Part shown: one piece after another, positions 1 to 7,077 of the stretch
How the letters are laid out: every line of letters begins with the position of its first letter
How positions within the stretch are numbered: the first letter of the stretch is position 1
Assembly (NCBI GenBank): GCA_946480345.1
Contig: CAMLJR010000102.1
Span: 1-10,922, forward strand
DNA length: 10,922 nucleotides
Source: an uncultured Spongiibacteraceae bacterium
GTDB lineage: Bacteria > Pseudomonadota > Gammaproteobacteria > Pseudomonadales > CAMLJR01
Direction: 5' to 3'
Made by a program: the position numbers and the translations under genes
Notes under the pieces: generated by a model
What the model was told of the DNA's origin: nothing
Database searches by the model: none
The model's input: the letters and a program-made list of their open reading frames with translations, nothing else

Positions 1-113
1 TGGAGCTGGCGACTCCAGCCAGCGGCGGTCTCGAAGTGATCGTGCGGTTCGCCGACCAAAGCGTCGGCGCAGCGACTGCGGGTGACCGGACATCCAACGG
101 AGAAAAGCGATGA
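1..113 (+). CDS. C-terminal end of an unidentified protein (partial, 5' end outside window)
   Basis: Reading from base 3, one frame stays open through 36 codons and stops at TGA 111-113. That stop overlaps the ATG of the next gene (ATGA, 110-113), the usual sign of translational coupling in a compact operon. The visible tail is Ala/Gly-rich with a beta-like stretch (LEVIVRF) and a polar end (NGEKR). The other two forward frames are closed by stops. No family can be recognised from so short a piece. Because the next genes encode a cupredoxin-like protein and an FTR1 permease, another iron-uptake component is a reasonable guess, but it rests on context only. Confidence 0.5.
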   Translation, partial: ELATPASGGLEVIVRFADQSVGAATAGDRTSNGEKR

Positions 114-448
114 CCCGACATCGCGCATGGCGCCGCTTCCAATTCTGCGCCGCACTGCTGACAAGCGGTATGACGATGGCCGCGACGCCCGAATACCGGC
201 TCGAAATCCGTGATCACTTATTTTCTCCGACACGGCTGACTATTCCGCGCGACACCAAGGTCAAGCTGATCGTCAGCAACCATGACGCCACCCCTGAAGA
301 ATTCGAGAGTTATGAGCTCAACCGCGAGAAAGTCATCATGGGTGGAGGCCAGGCCATTCTGTTCATCGGGCCACTACCGCCCGGCGAGTATCCGTTTTTC
401 GGCGAATTCCATCCAAAAACCGCACTGGGCACGGTAGTGGTGGAATGA
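110..448 (+). CDS. Periplasmic cupredoxin-like protein of an FTR1 iron-uptake operon
   Basis: A 112-residue protein with a Sec signal peptide: Arg-rich start, hydrophobic stretch around residues 11-23, likely cleavage near Ala24/Ala25. The mature part is one small beta-sandwich of the cupredoxin type (Cupredoxin_1 / EfeO-like). Landmarks are NHD at 57-59, the acidic EEFE at 63-66, the PPGEY turn at 90-94 and the FFGEFHP block at 96-102 with His101. There is no Cys in the mature part, so a classical type-1 copper site is unlikely; the acidic residues and His101 are more plausible metal ligands. In related operons such proteins sit beside FTR1 permeases and are thought to bind or hand over iron in the periplasm. 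The start overlaps the upstream stop by 4 bp, and the FTR1 gene begins 25 bp downstream. The family and location calls are strong; the exact metal role is inferred. Confidence 0.85.
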   Translation: MTRHRAWRRFQFCAALLTSGMTMAATPEYRLEIRDHLFSPTRLTIPRDTKVKLIVSNHDATPEEFESYELNREKVIMGGGQAILFIGPLPPGEYPFFGEFHPKTALGTVVVE

Positions 449-459
449 ACAAAAACAAC

Positions 460-464
460 GGGAG
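460..464 (+). promoter_or_regulatory. Ribosome binding site deciding the FTR1 start
   Basis: GGGAG lies 9 bases before ATG 474, but only 2 bases before the out-of-frame ATG at 467. This spacing, together with the REVLE motif in the downstream frame, selects 474 as the start of the permease. Confidence 0.7.
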
Positions 465-473
465 ACATGGCCG

Positions 474-1235
474 ATGCTGAGCGCCCTCATCATCATTCTG
501 CGCGAGGTACTCGAAGCGGGGCTGATCATCAGCGCTCTGCTTGCCGCGGCTCGCATCAACGCAGTCGCTGGAGGTGTAGCCGGCGGCATTGTGCTGGGGC
601 TGGCCGGGGCGATCGGTATCGCCGCAGCAATGGACACCATTTCGAATCTCGCCGATGGCGTCGGCCAGGAATTACTGAACGTGCTGCTCGATTCGATCAT
701 CATCGTGTTACTCGCCTGCCATAGCGCCGGCAGCGCACGGCCGCGCTGGCGCTATCTGATGAGCTGGAGCGCGGCGGGCGCTGTAGCGTGCGCAGTCTCG
801 CGCGAATTTTCCGAGATCGTGCTCTACGGCTCGGGCTTCAGCACCAGTTTTTCGGCATTCATGCCCGTGTTGATCGGCGGCGTGATCGGCACCGGCATTG
901 GCGTCAGCGTCGCCGCCCTTTTGTATTACCTGCTGATTTATCAGCCTCCGCAGCGCGCTTTACGTATCACTTCGATCCTGCTTGCGCTGCTCGCCGCCGG
1001 CATGGCTGCGGAAGCCATTGGCTTTCTCGAACAGGCGGGCCTCGCCCCGGCGCAGCGGCCGTATTGGGATACGTCGCACTGGGTTGCCGAGAGTTCGCCG
1101 TCCGGCCAGTTGTTGCATGCGCTAATCGGCTACGAAGCAACACCAACGCCGTTGCAAATCGGCGCATACACGGTGGTATTTGCGCTCGTGATCGGGCTCG
1201 GCGCGCTGCGTCGTTCCGAGCGGAGCGCCATATGA
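474..1235 (+). CDS. FTR1-family high-affinity iron permease
   Basis: A 253-residue inner-membrane protein made largely of hydrophobic helices, about seven by eye. It carries two R-E-x-x-E motifs in membrane segments: REVLE at residues 10-14 and REFSE at 110-114. These are the hallmark iron-coordinating motifs of the FTR1/EfeU family. A further conserved-looking acidic site is GQELLN at 64-69 (Glu66). Family members move iron across the inner membrane, usually helped by an oxidase, peroxidase or periplasmic binding partner. Here the cupredoxin-like protein just upstream is the likely partner. No multicopper oxidase or Dyp peroxidase is visible in the window, so this is not a standard EfeUOB set. 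Its stop overlaps the start of the next gene (ATGA, 1232-1235), implying coupled translation. The second motif differs from the commoner REG-type form. Confidence 0.9.
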   Translation: MLSALIIILREVLEAGLIISALLAAARINAVAGGVAGGIVLGLAGAIGIAAAMDTISNLADGVGQELLNVLLDSIIIVLLACHSAGSARPRWRYLMSWSAAGAVACAVSREFSEIVLYGSGFSTSFSAFMPVLIGGVIGTGIGVSVAALLYYLLIYQPPQRALRITSILLALLAAGMAAEAIGFLEQAGLAPAQRPYWDTSHWVAESSPSGQLLHALIGYEATPTPLQIGAYTVVFALVIGLGALRRSERSAI

Positions 1236-1924
1236 AACGCCTGCTCTGCCTGACGGCGCTAACCACCGCGATGCCGGTCTTCGCCGATATAGATCGCGTC
1301 TATCACCCCTTTGTGCAGCCGCTCGAAACCGAGCTGGAGTGGCGCGCAACGCTGGTCGATGACGGCGGCGATGGCTTCGATGGCGAACAACTGCACCGCT
1401 TCGCGTTTGGTCGCTCCATCGGCGAGCGCCTGTTCGCCGAAGCTTACGTCAACGCCCGCAAAACCGAGCAACAGCATTTTTCAGTCAGCGGCTTTGAGCT
1501 GGAAGCCTTGTACCAACTCACCGAGCCCGGCGAGTACGGCATCGACTGGGGCGTGCTGGCCGAATTCGAACGCGATACGGATCGCAACATTTCCGAGTTT
1601 GGCGGCCGATTGCTAGCCGAGAAGGAACTGGGCGAAACCAGCCTCGCCGTGAACCTGATCGCCGAGTACGAATACGGGACGGGCATCGATAACGAGCTGG
1701 AATTCGGCGGCGCGGCGCAATGGCGCTGGCGCCTGAACGAGGCGTTCGAGCCGGCGCTGGAGTATTACGTCGGCGATGGCACGCAGGGCCTCGGCCCGAT
1801 CGTGATGGGCACGCAGCGGCTTGGCATCGCAAAGAAACTCAAGTGGGAATTCGGCGTGATATTCGGCGTCAGCAATGACACACCCGAGCGCACCTGGCGC
1901 GCGCAGCTCGAATTCGAATTTTGA
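1232..1924 (+). CDS. Small outer-membrane beta-barrel protein coupled to FTR1
   Basis: A 230-residue protein with a clear signal peptide (MKRLLCL..., cleavage after VFA at residue 18). The mature chain is rich in Asp/Glu and aromatic residues, with strands that alternate polar and hydrophobic residues. It ends in phenylalanine (LEFEF), the C-terminal signature recognised by the BAM machinery, so an outer-membrane barrel is likely. The start is ATG 1232, which overlaps the FTR1 stop by 4 bp and gives a proper signal peptide. The same frame is open upstream to 788, but that stretch lies inside the permease gene and is not credible. I do not recognise a named family. Its position suggests a role with iron uptake, for example as a porin for ferrous iron or a metal-binding barrel. 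An acidic segment at mature residues 24-36 (VDDGGDGFDGEQL) could attract cations. Function is inferred from context. Confidence 0.75.
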   Translation: MKRLLCLTALTTAMPVFADIDRVYHPFVQPLETELEWRATLVDDGGDGFDGEQLHRFAFGRSIGERLFAEAYVNARKTEQQHFSVSGFELEALYQLTEPGEYGIDWGVLAEFERDTDRNISEFGGRLLAEKELGETSLAVNLIAEYEYGTGIDNELEFGGAAQWRWRLNEAFEPALEYYVGDGTQGLGPIVMGTQRLGIAKKLKWEFGVIFGVSNDTPERTWRAQLEFEF

Positions 1925-1957
1925 AGCCGACAACCCGCCAACTCCCCGCCCCGCCGC

Positions 1958-1966
1958 TGATATAAT
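1958..1966 (+). promoter_or_regulatory. Extended -10 promoter of argH
   Basis: The sequence TGATATAAT has a perfect -10 hexamer (1961-1966) preceded by the TGn extension. No good -35 sits at the expected distance (CCAACT at 1938-1943), which is normal for extended -10 promoters. Transcription would start near 1973, about 30 bases before the argH ATG, and would separate argH from the metal-uptake operon. Confidence 0.6.
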
Positions 1967-2003
1967 CGCCGCCTCTTTTTTCCAGCAGCCATAAAGACTT
2001 CCC

Positions 2004-3398
2004 ATGAGCGACGAGCAACCGATCAAACCCTGGGGCGGCCGTTTTTCCGAGCCGACCGATGCCTTCGTCGAGCGCTTCACCGCCTCGGTCGGCTTCGACA
2101 AACGCCTCTATCATCACGATATCAACGGCTCGCTCGCGCATGCGCAGATGCTGACCAAGGTCGGCGTGCTGACGGCGGACGAACTCAAACTGATTCAAAC
2201 CGGGCTCGAAGCGATTCGCGCCGATATCGAAGCCGGCACCTTCGAGTGGTCGGTATCGCTTGAAGACGTGCACATGAACATCGAGGCGCGGCTGACCGAC
2301 AAGATCGGCATCGCCGGCAAGAAGCTGCATACCGGCCGCTCGCGCAACGATCAGGTCGCGACCGACGTGCGGCTGTACCTGCGCGATGAAATCGATGCCA
2401 TCGCGAAAGAAATCACGCGGCTGCAAACCGGCCTGATCGACCTCGCCGAACAGCATGCCGACACCATCATGCCGGGCTTCACGCATCTGCAAACCGCACA
2501 GCCGGTGACGTTTGGCCATCACCTGCTGGCGTGGAATGAAATGTTGGAGCGTGATTACGGCCGCCTGCTCGATTGTCGCAAGCGCGTAAATCAATCGCCG
2601 CTCGGCGCCGCCGCGCTGGCTGGCACCACCTATCCGATCGATCGTGCTTACAGCGCCGAATTGCTCGGCTTCGACAAGCCGACCGAAAACTCGCTCGATT
2701 CGGTATCGGATCGCGACTTCGCGATCGAATTCGCCGCGTTCGCGAGCCTGCTGCTGACGCACATGTCGCGCTTCAGCGAAGAACTGATTCTCTGGACCAG
2801 CTCGCAATTCAATTTCGTGTTCCTGCCCGATCGCTTCTGCACCGGCTCGTCGATCATGCCGCAGAAGAAAAATCCGGACGTGCCGGAATTGATTCGCGGC
2901 AAAGTAGGGCGGGTTAACGGCCACCTGATCAGCCTGCTGACACTGATGAAAGGCCAGCCGCTCGCGTACAACAAGGACAATCAGGAAGACAAGGAGCCGC
3001 TGTTCGACGCGATCGATACAGTGAAGGATTGTTTGAAGGCCTACGCGGACATGGTGCCGGCGATCCAGCCGAAGAAAGACGTGATGCGCGAAGCGGCGCG
3101 GCGCGGCTTCTCGACCGCCACCGATCTCGCCGATTACCTGGTGCGCAATGGCGTTGCGTTTCGGGATGCGCACGAAATCGTCGGCAAGGCGGTCGCTTAC
3201 GGGGTTCAGAGCAGCAAGGATCTCGCCGATATGACGCTCGCTGAATTGCAACAATTCAGCACGTCGATCAAAGACGATGTGTTCAACGTGCTGACGCTCG
3301 AAGGCTCGGTCGCCGCGCGCAACCACATCGGCGGTACAGCGCCACAACAGGTCAGGGCAGCGGCGGGGCGGGCGCGACAAAAACTCGCGCAACGCTAA
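2004..3398 (+). CDS. argH: Argininosuccinate lyase
   Basis: A 464-residue enzyme of normal length that splits argininosuccinate into arginine and fumarate, the last step of arginine biosynthesis, as a cytoplasmic homotetramer. The fumarase/aspartase superfamily motifs are all present. TGRSRND lies at 110-116, the PGFTHLQ block carries Thr160 and His161, and the superfamily signature [11 protein letters not shown] lies at 281-291 on the mobile loop, with catalytic Ser283. The opening [10 protein letters not shown] is typical of ArgH and confirms the start at 2004. The ribosome binding site is weak. The gene has its own extended -10 promoter and a hairpin terminator, so it is probably a single-gene unit. 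No other arg gene is visible. GC is visibly high, unlike glnE downstream. Identification is secure. Confidence 0.97.
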   Translation: MSDEQPIKPWGGRFSEPTDAFVERFTASVGFDKRLYHHDINGSLAHAQMLTKVGVLTADELKLIQTGLEAIRADIEAGTFEWSVSLEDVHMNIEARLTDKIGIAGKKLHTGRSRNDQVATDVRLYLRDEIDAIAKEITRLQTGLIDLAEQHADTIMPGFTHLQTAQPVTFGHHLLAWNEMLERDYGRLLDCRKRVNQSPLGAAALAGTTYPIDRAYSAELLGFDKPTENSLDSVSDRDFAIEFAAFASLLLTHMSRFSEELILWTSSQFNFVFLPDRFCTGSSIMPQKKNPDVPELIRGKVGRVNGHLISLLTLMKGQPLAYNKDNQEDKEPLFDAIDTVKDCLKAYADMVPAIQPKKDVMREAARRGFSTATDLADYLVRNGVAFRDAHEIVGKAVAYGVQSSKDLADMTLAELQQFSTSIKDDVFNVLTLEGSVAARNHIGGTAPQQVRAAAGRARQKLAQR

Positions 3399-3410
3399 AC
3401 GGCGCGCAAT

Positions 3411-3439
3411 AAAAAACCCGCTCGATGAGCGGGTTTTTT
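3411..3439. terminator. Bidirectional intrinsic terminator between argH and rpmG
   Basis: A perfect 7-bp stem (CCCGCTC 3417-3423 with GAGCGGG 3427-3433) has a GAT loop, six A before it and six T after it. The symmetry gives a U-tract on either strand. It lies 12 bases after the argH stop and 17 bases after the rpmG stop on the other strand, so it should end both converging transcripts. Confidence 0.92.
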
Positions 3440-3456
3440 ATGTTCTGTCGCCAAAC

Positions 3457-3627
3457 TTATTTGATTTTGGCTTCTTTGTAGATCACGTGCTTGCGAACTA
3501 CCGGATCGTATTTCGAGAATTCGAATTTATCCGGAGTGTTGCGCTTGTTTTTTGCGGTGGTGTAGAAGTGGCCGGTACCGGCGGTCGACACCAAGCGGAT
3601 CAGATCGGATGCACCTTTCTTCGCCAT
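3457..3627 (-). CDS. rpmG: 50S ribosomal protein L33
   Basis: A 56-residue basic protein that begins [20 protein letters not shown] and ends [11 protein letters not shown], which is the proteobacterial L33 pattern. It is a component of the large ribosomal subunit near the E site. It contains no cysteine, so it is the zinc-free (C-) form. Start ATG 3627 follows GAGGAAAG at a spacing of about 8. It lies 38 bp downstream of rpmB on the same strand, the common rpmB-rpmG arrangement, and ends just before the shared hairpin terminator. It is probably co-transcribed with rpmB. Confidence 0.97.
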   Translation of the reverse strand: MAKKGASDLIRLVSTAGTGHFYTTAKNKRNTPDKFEFSKYDPVVRKHVIYKEAKIK

Positions 3628-3665
3628 GATTCTTTCCTCAATCTCTCAATGCGCCGCTGGCGCGT

Positions 3666-3902
3666 TTAAACCTTTTCGCCACTGGCGCGGATGTCGGCCA
3701 ATACAGCGTCGATGCCGAGTTTGTCGATGATGCGCATGCCTTTGCTGGAAATACGCAGCGTGACAAAGCGTTTTTCGGCTTCTACCCAAAAACGATGGTG
3801 GTGAAGATTCGGCAGGAAGCGACGCTTGGTGCGGTTCTTCGCATGCGATACGTTGTTGCCGACAATAGGACGCTTGCCGGTTACTTGGCAGACTCTGGAC
3901 AT
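3666..3902 (-). CDS. rpmB: 50S ribosomal protein L28
   Basis: A 78-residue basic protein starting [20 protein letters not shown], the canonical L28 N-terminus, with the expected [16 protein letters not shown] region in the middle. It has only one cysteine (Cys5), so the zinc-binding CxxC pairs of the C+ form are absent. It is a large-subunit protein and first gene of the rpmB-rpmG pair. Start ATG 3902 follows a GGAAAA ribosome binding site. The leader upstream is about 85 nt and holds a nested hairpin, and a strong promoter lies at 3995-4023. glnE reads away from it on the opposite strand. Confidence 0.97.
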   Translation of the reverse strand: MSRVCQVTGKRPIVGNNVSHAKNRTKRRFLPNLHHHRFWVEAEKRFVTLRISSKGMRIIDKLGIDAVLADIRASGEKV

Positions 3903-3947
3903 GATGGTGTTTTCCAGCTTTAAAAACGAAAATTGGATCGTTGATCG

Positions 3948-3979
3948 GCCCGAATCAGCACCCCATAGGGGACCCGGGC
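3948..3979 (-). promoter_or_regulatory. Nested hairpin in the rpmB leader
   Basis: In the predicted rpmB-rpmG leader RNA, an outer 5-bp stem (GCCCG 3948-3952 with CGGGC 3975-3979) encloses an inner 4-bp G/C stem (CCCC 3961-3964 with GGGG 3968-3971, loop ATA on the plus strand). No U-tract follows, so it is not an obvious terminator. It could be an r-protein binding structure for autoregulation, or chance in GC-rich DNA. Confidence 0.35.
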
Positions 3980-3994
3980 TAAACGGAGCGCGAC

Positions 3995-4023
3995 TTTATA
4001 CCAGAACACCCCCGCACCCGCAA
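3995..4023 (-). promoter_or_regulatory. rpmB-rpmG promoter
   Basis: On the minus strand a -35 hexamer TTGCGG (4018-4023) is followed after exactly 17 bp by TATAAA (3995-4000), preceded by TG at the extended -10 position (TGGTATAAA). Spacing and elements fit a strong sigma-70 promoter, as expected for ribosomal protein genes. Transcription would start near 3988. Confidence 0.7.
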
Positions 4024-4101
4024 CCTTAAATGGCCCTTCGGTTCCGATATCACCGGCAACCCAGTACATTAAGCGCCCCACCGACGAGCAGCAGGTTAAC
4101 G

Positions 4102-7050
4102 ATGAGCACCGCGTGGTCAGACGCCATCAACGCCTTACCGACACTTTTGCAGCACGAAGCCGCACTCGCGCACGAAAACCTGTTCGGCGTATTGAGTGAC
4201 GAACAACGATCTGCCTTCCAGGCGCTGCTCGATAACGACACGCTTTTCGCCGCGCGCTTCGCCAAGCTGATTGCGTGCAGCCAGTTCGCCGCACAACTTT
4301 GCCGACGCTTTCCGGATTGGCTACTAACACTTCAACTCAGCGGCGAATTAAACGAGTCGATTCCCGCCTCACAATGGCGCGAACGTCTGTGCAAACAGAT
4401 AGATGACGTCGATACCGCCGAAGCGCTCGATAAAGCACTGCGCGAATTTCGCAATCGCGAATTCCTGCGCATTATCTGGCGCGACTTGAATCGTCTAGCC
4501 ACGACCACCGAAATCACCGCCGATATCAGCGCCGTCGCCGAAACCTGTATTCAGGCTGCGCTCGATTTTCATTACCGAAAATTGCAAACAGAGTGGGGCA
4601 CGCCGCGCTCGACACACGACGGCAGCGCGCAGCCGTTTATCGTGCTCGGCATGGGCAAACTCGGCGCGAACGAATTGAATCTATCGTCCGATATCGATTT
4701 GATTTTTGCCTACCCTGAGAGCGGCGAGACTGAAAGCGAAACCGACGGCGCGAAAAGCGTCCCAAACCAGGAATTTTTCATTCGGCTGGGGCAGCGTCTT
4801 ATTAAATCGCTGGATCAAAACACCGCGGATGGTTTTGTGTTTCGCGTCGATATGCGTTTGCGCCCTTACGGCGACAGCGGCGCATTAGTGCTGAATTTCG
4901 ATGCGCTAGTCGAGTATTACCAGGATCAAGGTCGCGACTGGGAACGCTATGCAATGATCAAGGCGCGCCCGGTCGCGGAAAGTTCTTTCGCAGCAACCGA
5001 TCGTTATGGCGAGCGATTAATCGAATTACTGCGCCCCTTCACGTATCGACGCTACCTCGATTATTCCGCGTTCGACGCACTGCGCGAAATGAAACGATTG
5101 ATTCAGCGCGAAGTGCAACGTCGCCATTTACACGACAACATAAAACTTGGCCCAGGCGGCATCCGCGAAATCGAATTCATCGCGCAATGTTTTCAATTAA
5201 TTCGCGGTGGACGCGAACCGCGCCTGCAAGAACGCAATCTGCAATCCGTTTTACAAACGCTAGCTGCTCTCGCCTATTTGCCGCAATTGGTCGTCGATGA
5301 GCTACAAGCCGCATATTTCTTTCTTCGTAATACTGAGCATGCAATTCAAGCTTGGCAGGATCAGCAAAGCCAGGAATTGCCCAAGGCTGAGACACCGCGC
5401 GCCGCGCTCGCGTATGCGCTCGGTTTTTCGGAATGGCCATCATTTCTCGAAGAGTTGAACAAGCACCGCGCCGTCGTTGGATCGCACTTCAAAAATGTCA
5501 TCGCCGATCCGAATGAGACCGATGAGCAATCAACTTCGACTGGCAATTGGCAGTCGCTATGGCTCGATAAGGAGCTCAGCACAGAACAATTCGCCGAACA
5601 ATTAACCGCCCACGGTTACGATAACGGTGAAGAAGTTGCGCGCAACTTATACATCCTGCGCAACAGCAAAGCCGCACAACATTTGCAAAGCACCGCTCGT
5701 GAACGGTTCGATAACTTCATGCCACTGCTGTTGCAAGCCGCAGCGCAAATCGATAAGCCCGGTACCGCACTATTACGCGCGCTTCCACTCGTTGAATCCG
5801 TAATGCGCCGCACAGCGTACCTCGTGCTCCTCATTGAAAATCCATCCGCATTGCGAGAGTTAATCGCGCTATGCATTGCGAGCCCATGGGTCGCGACCTT
5901 ACTCGCGCGGCATCCTGTATTGCTCGATGAGTTACTAAATGCAGGCACACTTTACGCGCCTCCGCAGAAAACAGAACTACAGCGCGACCTGCAACAGCAA
6001 ATACTGCGCATCGGAAAAAACGATCTCGAAGGACAGATGGAAGCGCTGCGCTATTTCAAACTTGCACATGTGTTGCGTGTTATCGCCTCAGAAATAAAAG
6101 GCACGCTTCCGCTGATGAAGGTCAGCGACTACCTCACCTGGATTGCCGAAGTCATTCTCGAATACGTGCTCGATCTTGCATGGAGTCATTTGATAGAAAA
6201 ACATGGCGCACCAATGAAAGCCGACGGCACAGTTTGCAATAAAGATTTTATCGTCGTCGGTTACGGCAAACTTGGCGGCATCGAGTTAAGTCACACCTCC
6301 GATCTCGACTTGGTATTTATTCACAACGCTGACGCAACGCTTTCAACGAACGGCGCCGTTTCGATCGACAACAACACCTTCTTCACTCGCCTCGGTCAGC
6401 GCATCATTCATATACTGACGGCCCAGACCGCGATGGGCGCGCTTTACGAAGTCGATATGCGCTTACGACCCTCCGGAAATTCGGGATTGCTCGTCAGCTC
6501 ACTGAAAGCATTTTCGGATTATCAACACAACCAAGCATGGACGTGGGAGCATCAAGCGCTAGTGCGGGCACGCGTCGTGGCAGGCGATCGCGACCTAGCA
6601 AATGCATTCGAAAAAATCCGTCACGACGTGCTGTGTAAATCGCGTGATTTAACAAAACTGCGCGGCGATGTGATCGAGATGCGCAACAAAATGCGCGATC
6701 AACTGCGCCCGCGCGATACCGAGACGGCGGAAAATCCCGTATTTGATTTGAAACACGGCACCGGCGCTATCGTCGATATCGAATTTATGGTGCAATACGC
6801 CGTGCTTGCGTGGGCTCACGAGCATCCCGCGTTAACGCAGTGGACGGATAATATTCGGATTTTGGAAACGCTTGCGGCAGAAAAATTATTAGCCTGCGAT
6901 AGTGTCGAAGCACTAATCGAAGCGTACAAAAGTTACCGAAGTTGCGCGCATCGATTGTCGTTGCAGCAGCAGAAGGGTAGAGCGGCGATGATTGAGCTTG
7001 AGCACGAACGCAACCTCGTCACCAATATTTGGCGCCTTTTGCTCAACTAG
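4102..7050 (+). CDS. glnE: Bifunctional glutamine synthetase adenylyltransferase / adenylyl-removing enzyme
   Basis: A 982-residue cytoplasmic enzyme that adds AMP to, and removes it from, glutamine synthetase under control of PII and glutamine. It has the two expected nucleotidyltransferase domains. The N-terminal adenylyl-removing domain carries GMGKLGANELN from residue 183 and SDIDL with Asp197/Asp199. The C-terminal adenylylating domain carries GYGKLGG from residue 720 and SDLDL with Asp734/Asp736. Each is followed by its MRLRP motif, so both activities are probably intact. I chose ATG 4102 (MSTAWSD) after AGCAGG. The frame is open back to an ATG at 4030, but the extra 24 residues look non-coding. 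Length is slightly above the usual 945 or so. A weak promoter candidate (TTCCGA 4042, TACATT 4065) lies just upstream. GC is visibly lower than in argH. No ilvE follows, unlike in pseudomonads. Confidence 0.96.
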   Translation: MSTAWSDAINALPTLLQHEAALAHENLFGVLSDEQRSAFQALLDNDTLFAARFAKLIACSQFAAQLCRRFPDWLLTLQLSGELNESIPASQWRERLCKQIDDVDTAEALDKALREFRNREFLRIIWRDLNRLATTTEITADISAVAETCIQAALDFHYRKLQTEWGTPRSTHDGSAQPFIVLGMGKLGANELNLSSDIDLIFAYPESGETESETDGAKSVPNQEFFIRLGQRLIKSLDQNTADGFVFRVDMRLRPYGDSGALVLNFDALVEYYQDQGRDWERYAMIKARPVAESSFAATDRYGERLIELLRPFTYRRYLDYSAFDALREMKRLIQREVQRRHLHDNIKLGPGGIREIEFIAQCFQLIRGGREPRLQERNLQSVLQTLAALAYLPQLVVDELQAAYFFLRNTEHAIQAWQDQQSQELPKAETPRAALAYALGFSEWPSFLEELNKHRAVVGSHFKNVIADPNETDEQSTSTGNWQSLWLDKELSTEQFAEQLTAHGYDNGEEVARNLYILRNSKAAQHLQSTARERFDNFMPLLLQAAAQIDKPGTALLRALPLVESVMRRTAYLVLLIENPSALRELIALCIASPWVATLLARHPVLLDELLNAGTLYAPPQKTELQRDLQQQILRIGKNDLEGQMEALRYFKLAHVLRVIASEIKGTLPLMKVSDYLTWIAEVILEYVLDLAWSHLIEKHGAPMKADGTVCNKDFIVVGYGKLGGIELSHTSDLDLVFIHNADATLSTNGAVSIDNNTFFTRLGQRIIHILTAQTAMGALYEVDMRLRPSGNSGLLVSSLKAFSDYQHNQAWTWEHQALVRARVVAGDRDLANAFEKIRHDVLCKSRDLTKLRGDVIEMRNKMRDQLRPRDTETAENPVFDLKHGTGAIVDIEFMVQYAVLAWAHEHPALTQWTDNIRILETLAAEKLLACDSVEALIEAYKSYRSCAHRLSLQQQKGRAAMIELEHERNLVTNIWRLLLN

Positions 7051-7077
7051 AGCCCTCATTTAGACAAGAGAATAAAT

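Noticed and set aside
374..703. Minus-strand open frame over the cupredoxin/FTR1 junction
   Set aside because: It is a Ser/Ala/Met-rich complement of the permease gene with no motif.
788..1231. Upstream in-frame extension of the barrel protein
   Set aside because: It overlaps the FTR1 gene, is Arg-rich and low in domain character, and would bury the clear signal peptide that begins at ATG 1232.
1921..1966. TTGAAG (1921) as the -35 partner of the argH -10
   Set aside because: The spacer would be 34 bp, about twice the functional length. The extended -10 alone is the better explanation.
1869..3392. A 507-codon open frame on the minus strand across argH
   Set aside because: It lies almost exactly antisense to argH, is Arg/His/Val-rich as expected for the complement of GC-rich coding DNA, and contains no recognisable domain. 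argH with all its motifs is the real gene.
4042..4070. TTCCGA / TACATT as a glnE promoter
   Set aside because: Only partial matches to consensus. It is mentioned under glnE but is too weak to list as a feature.
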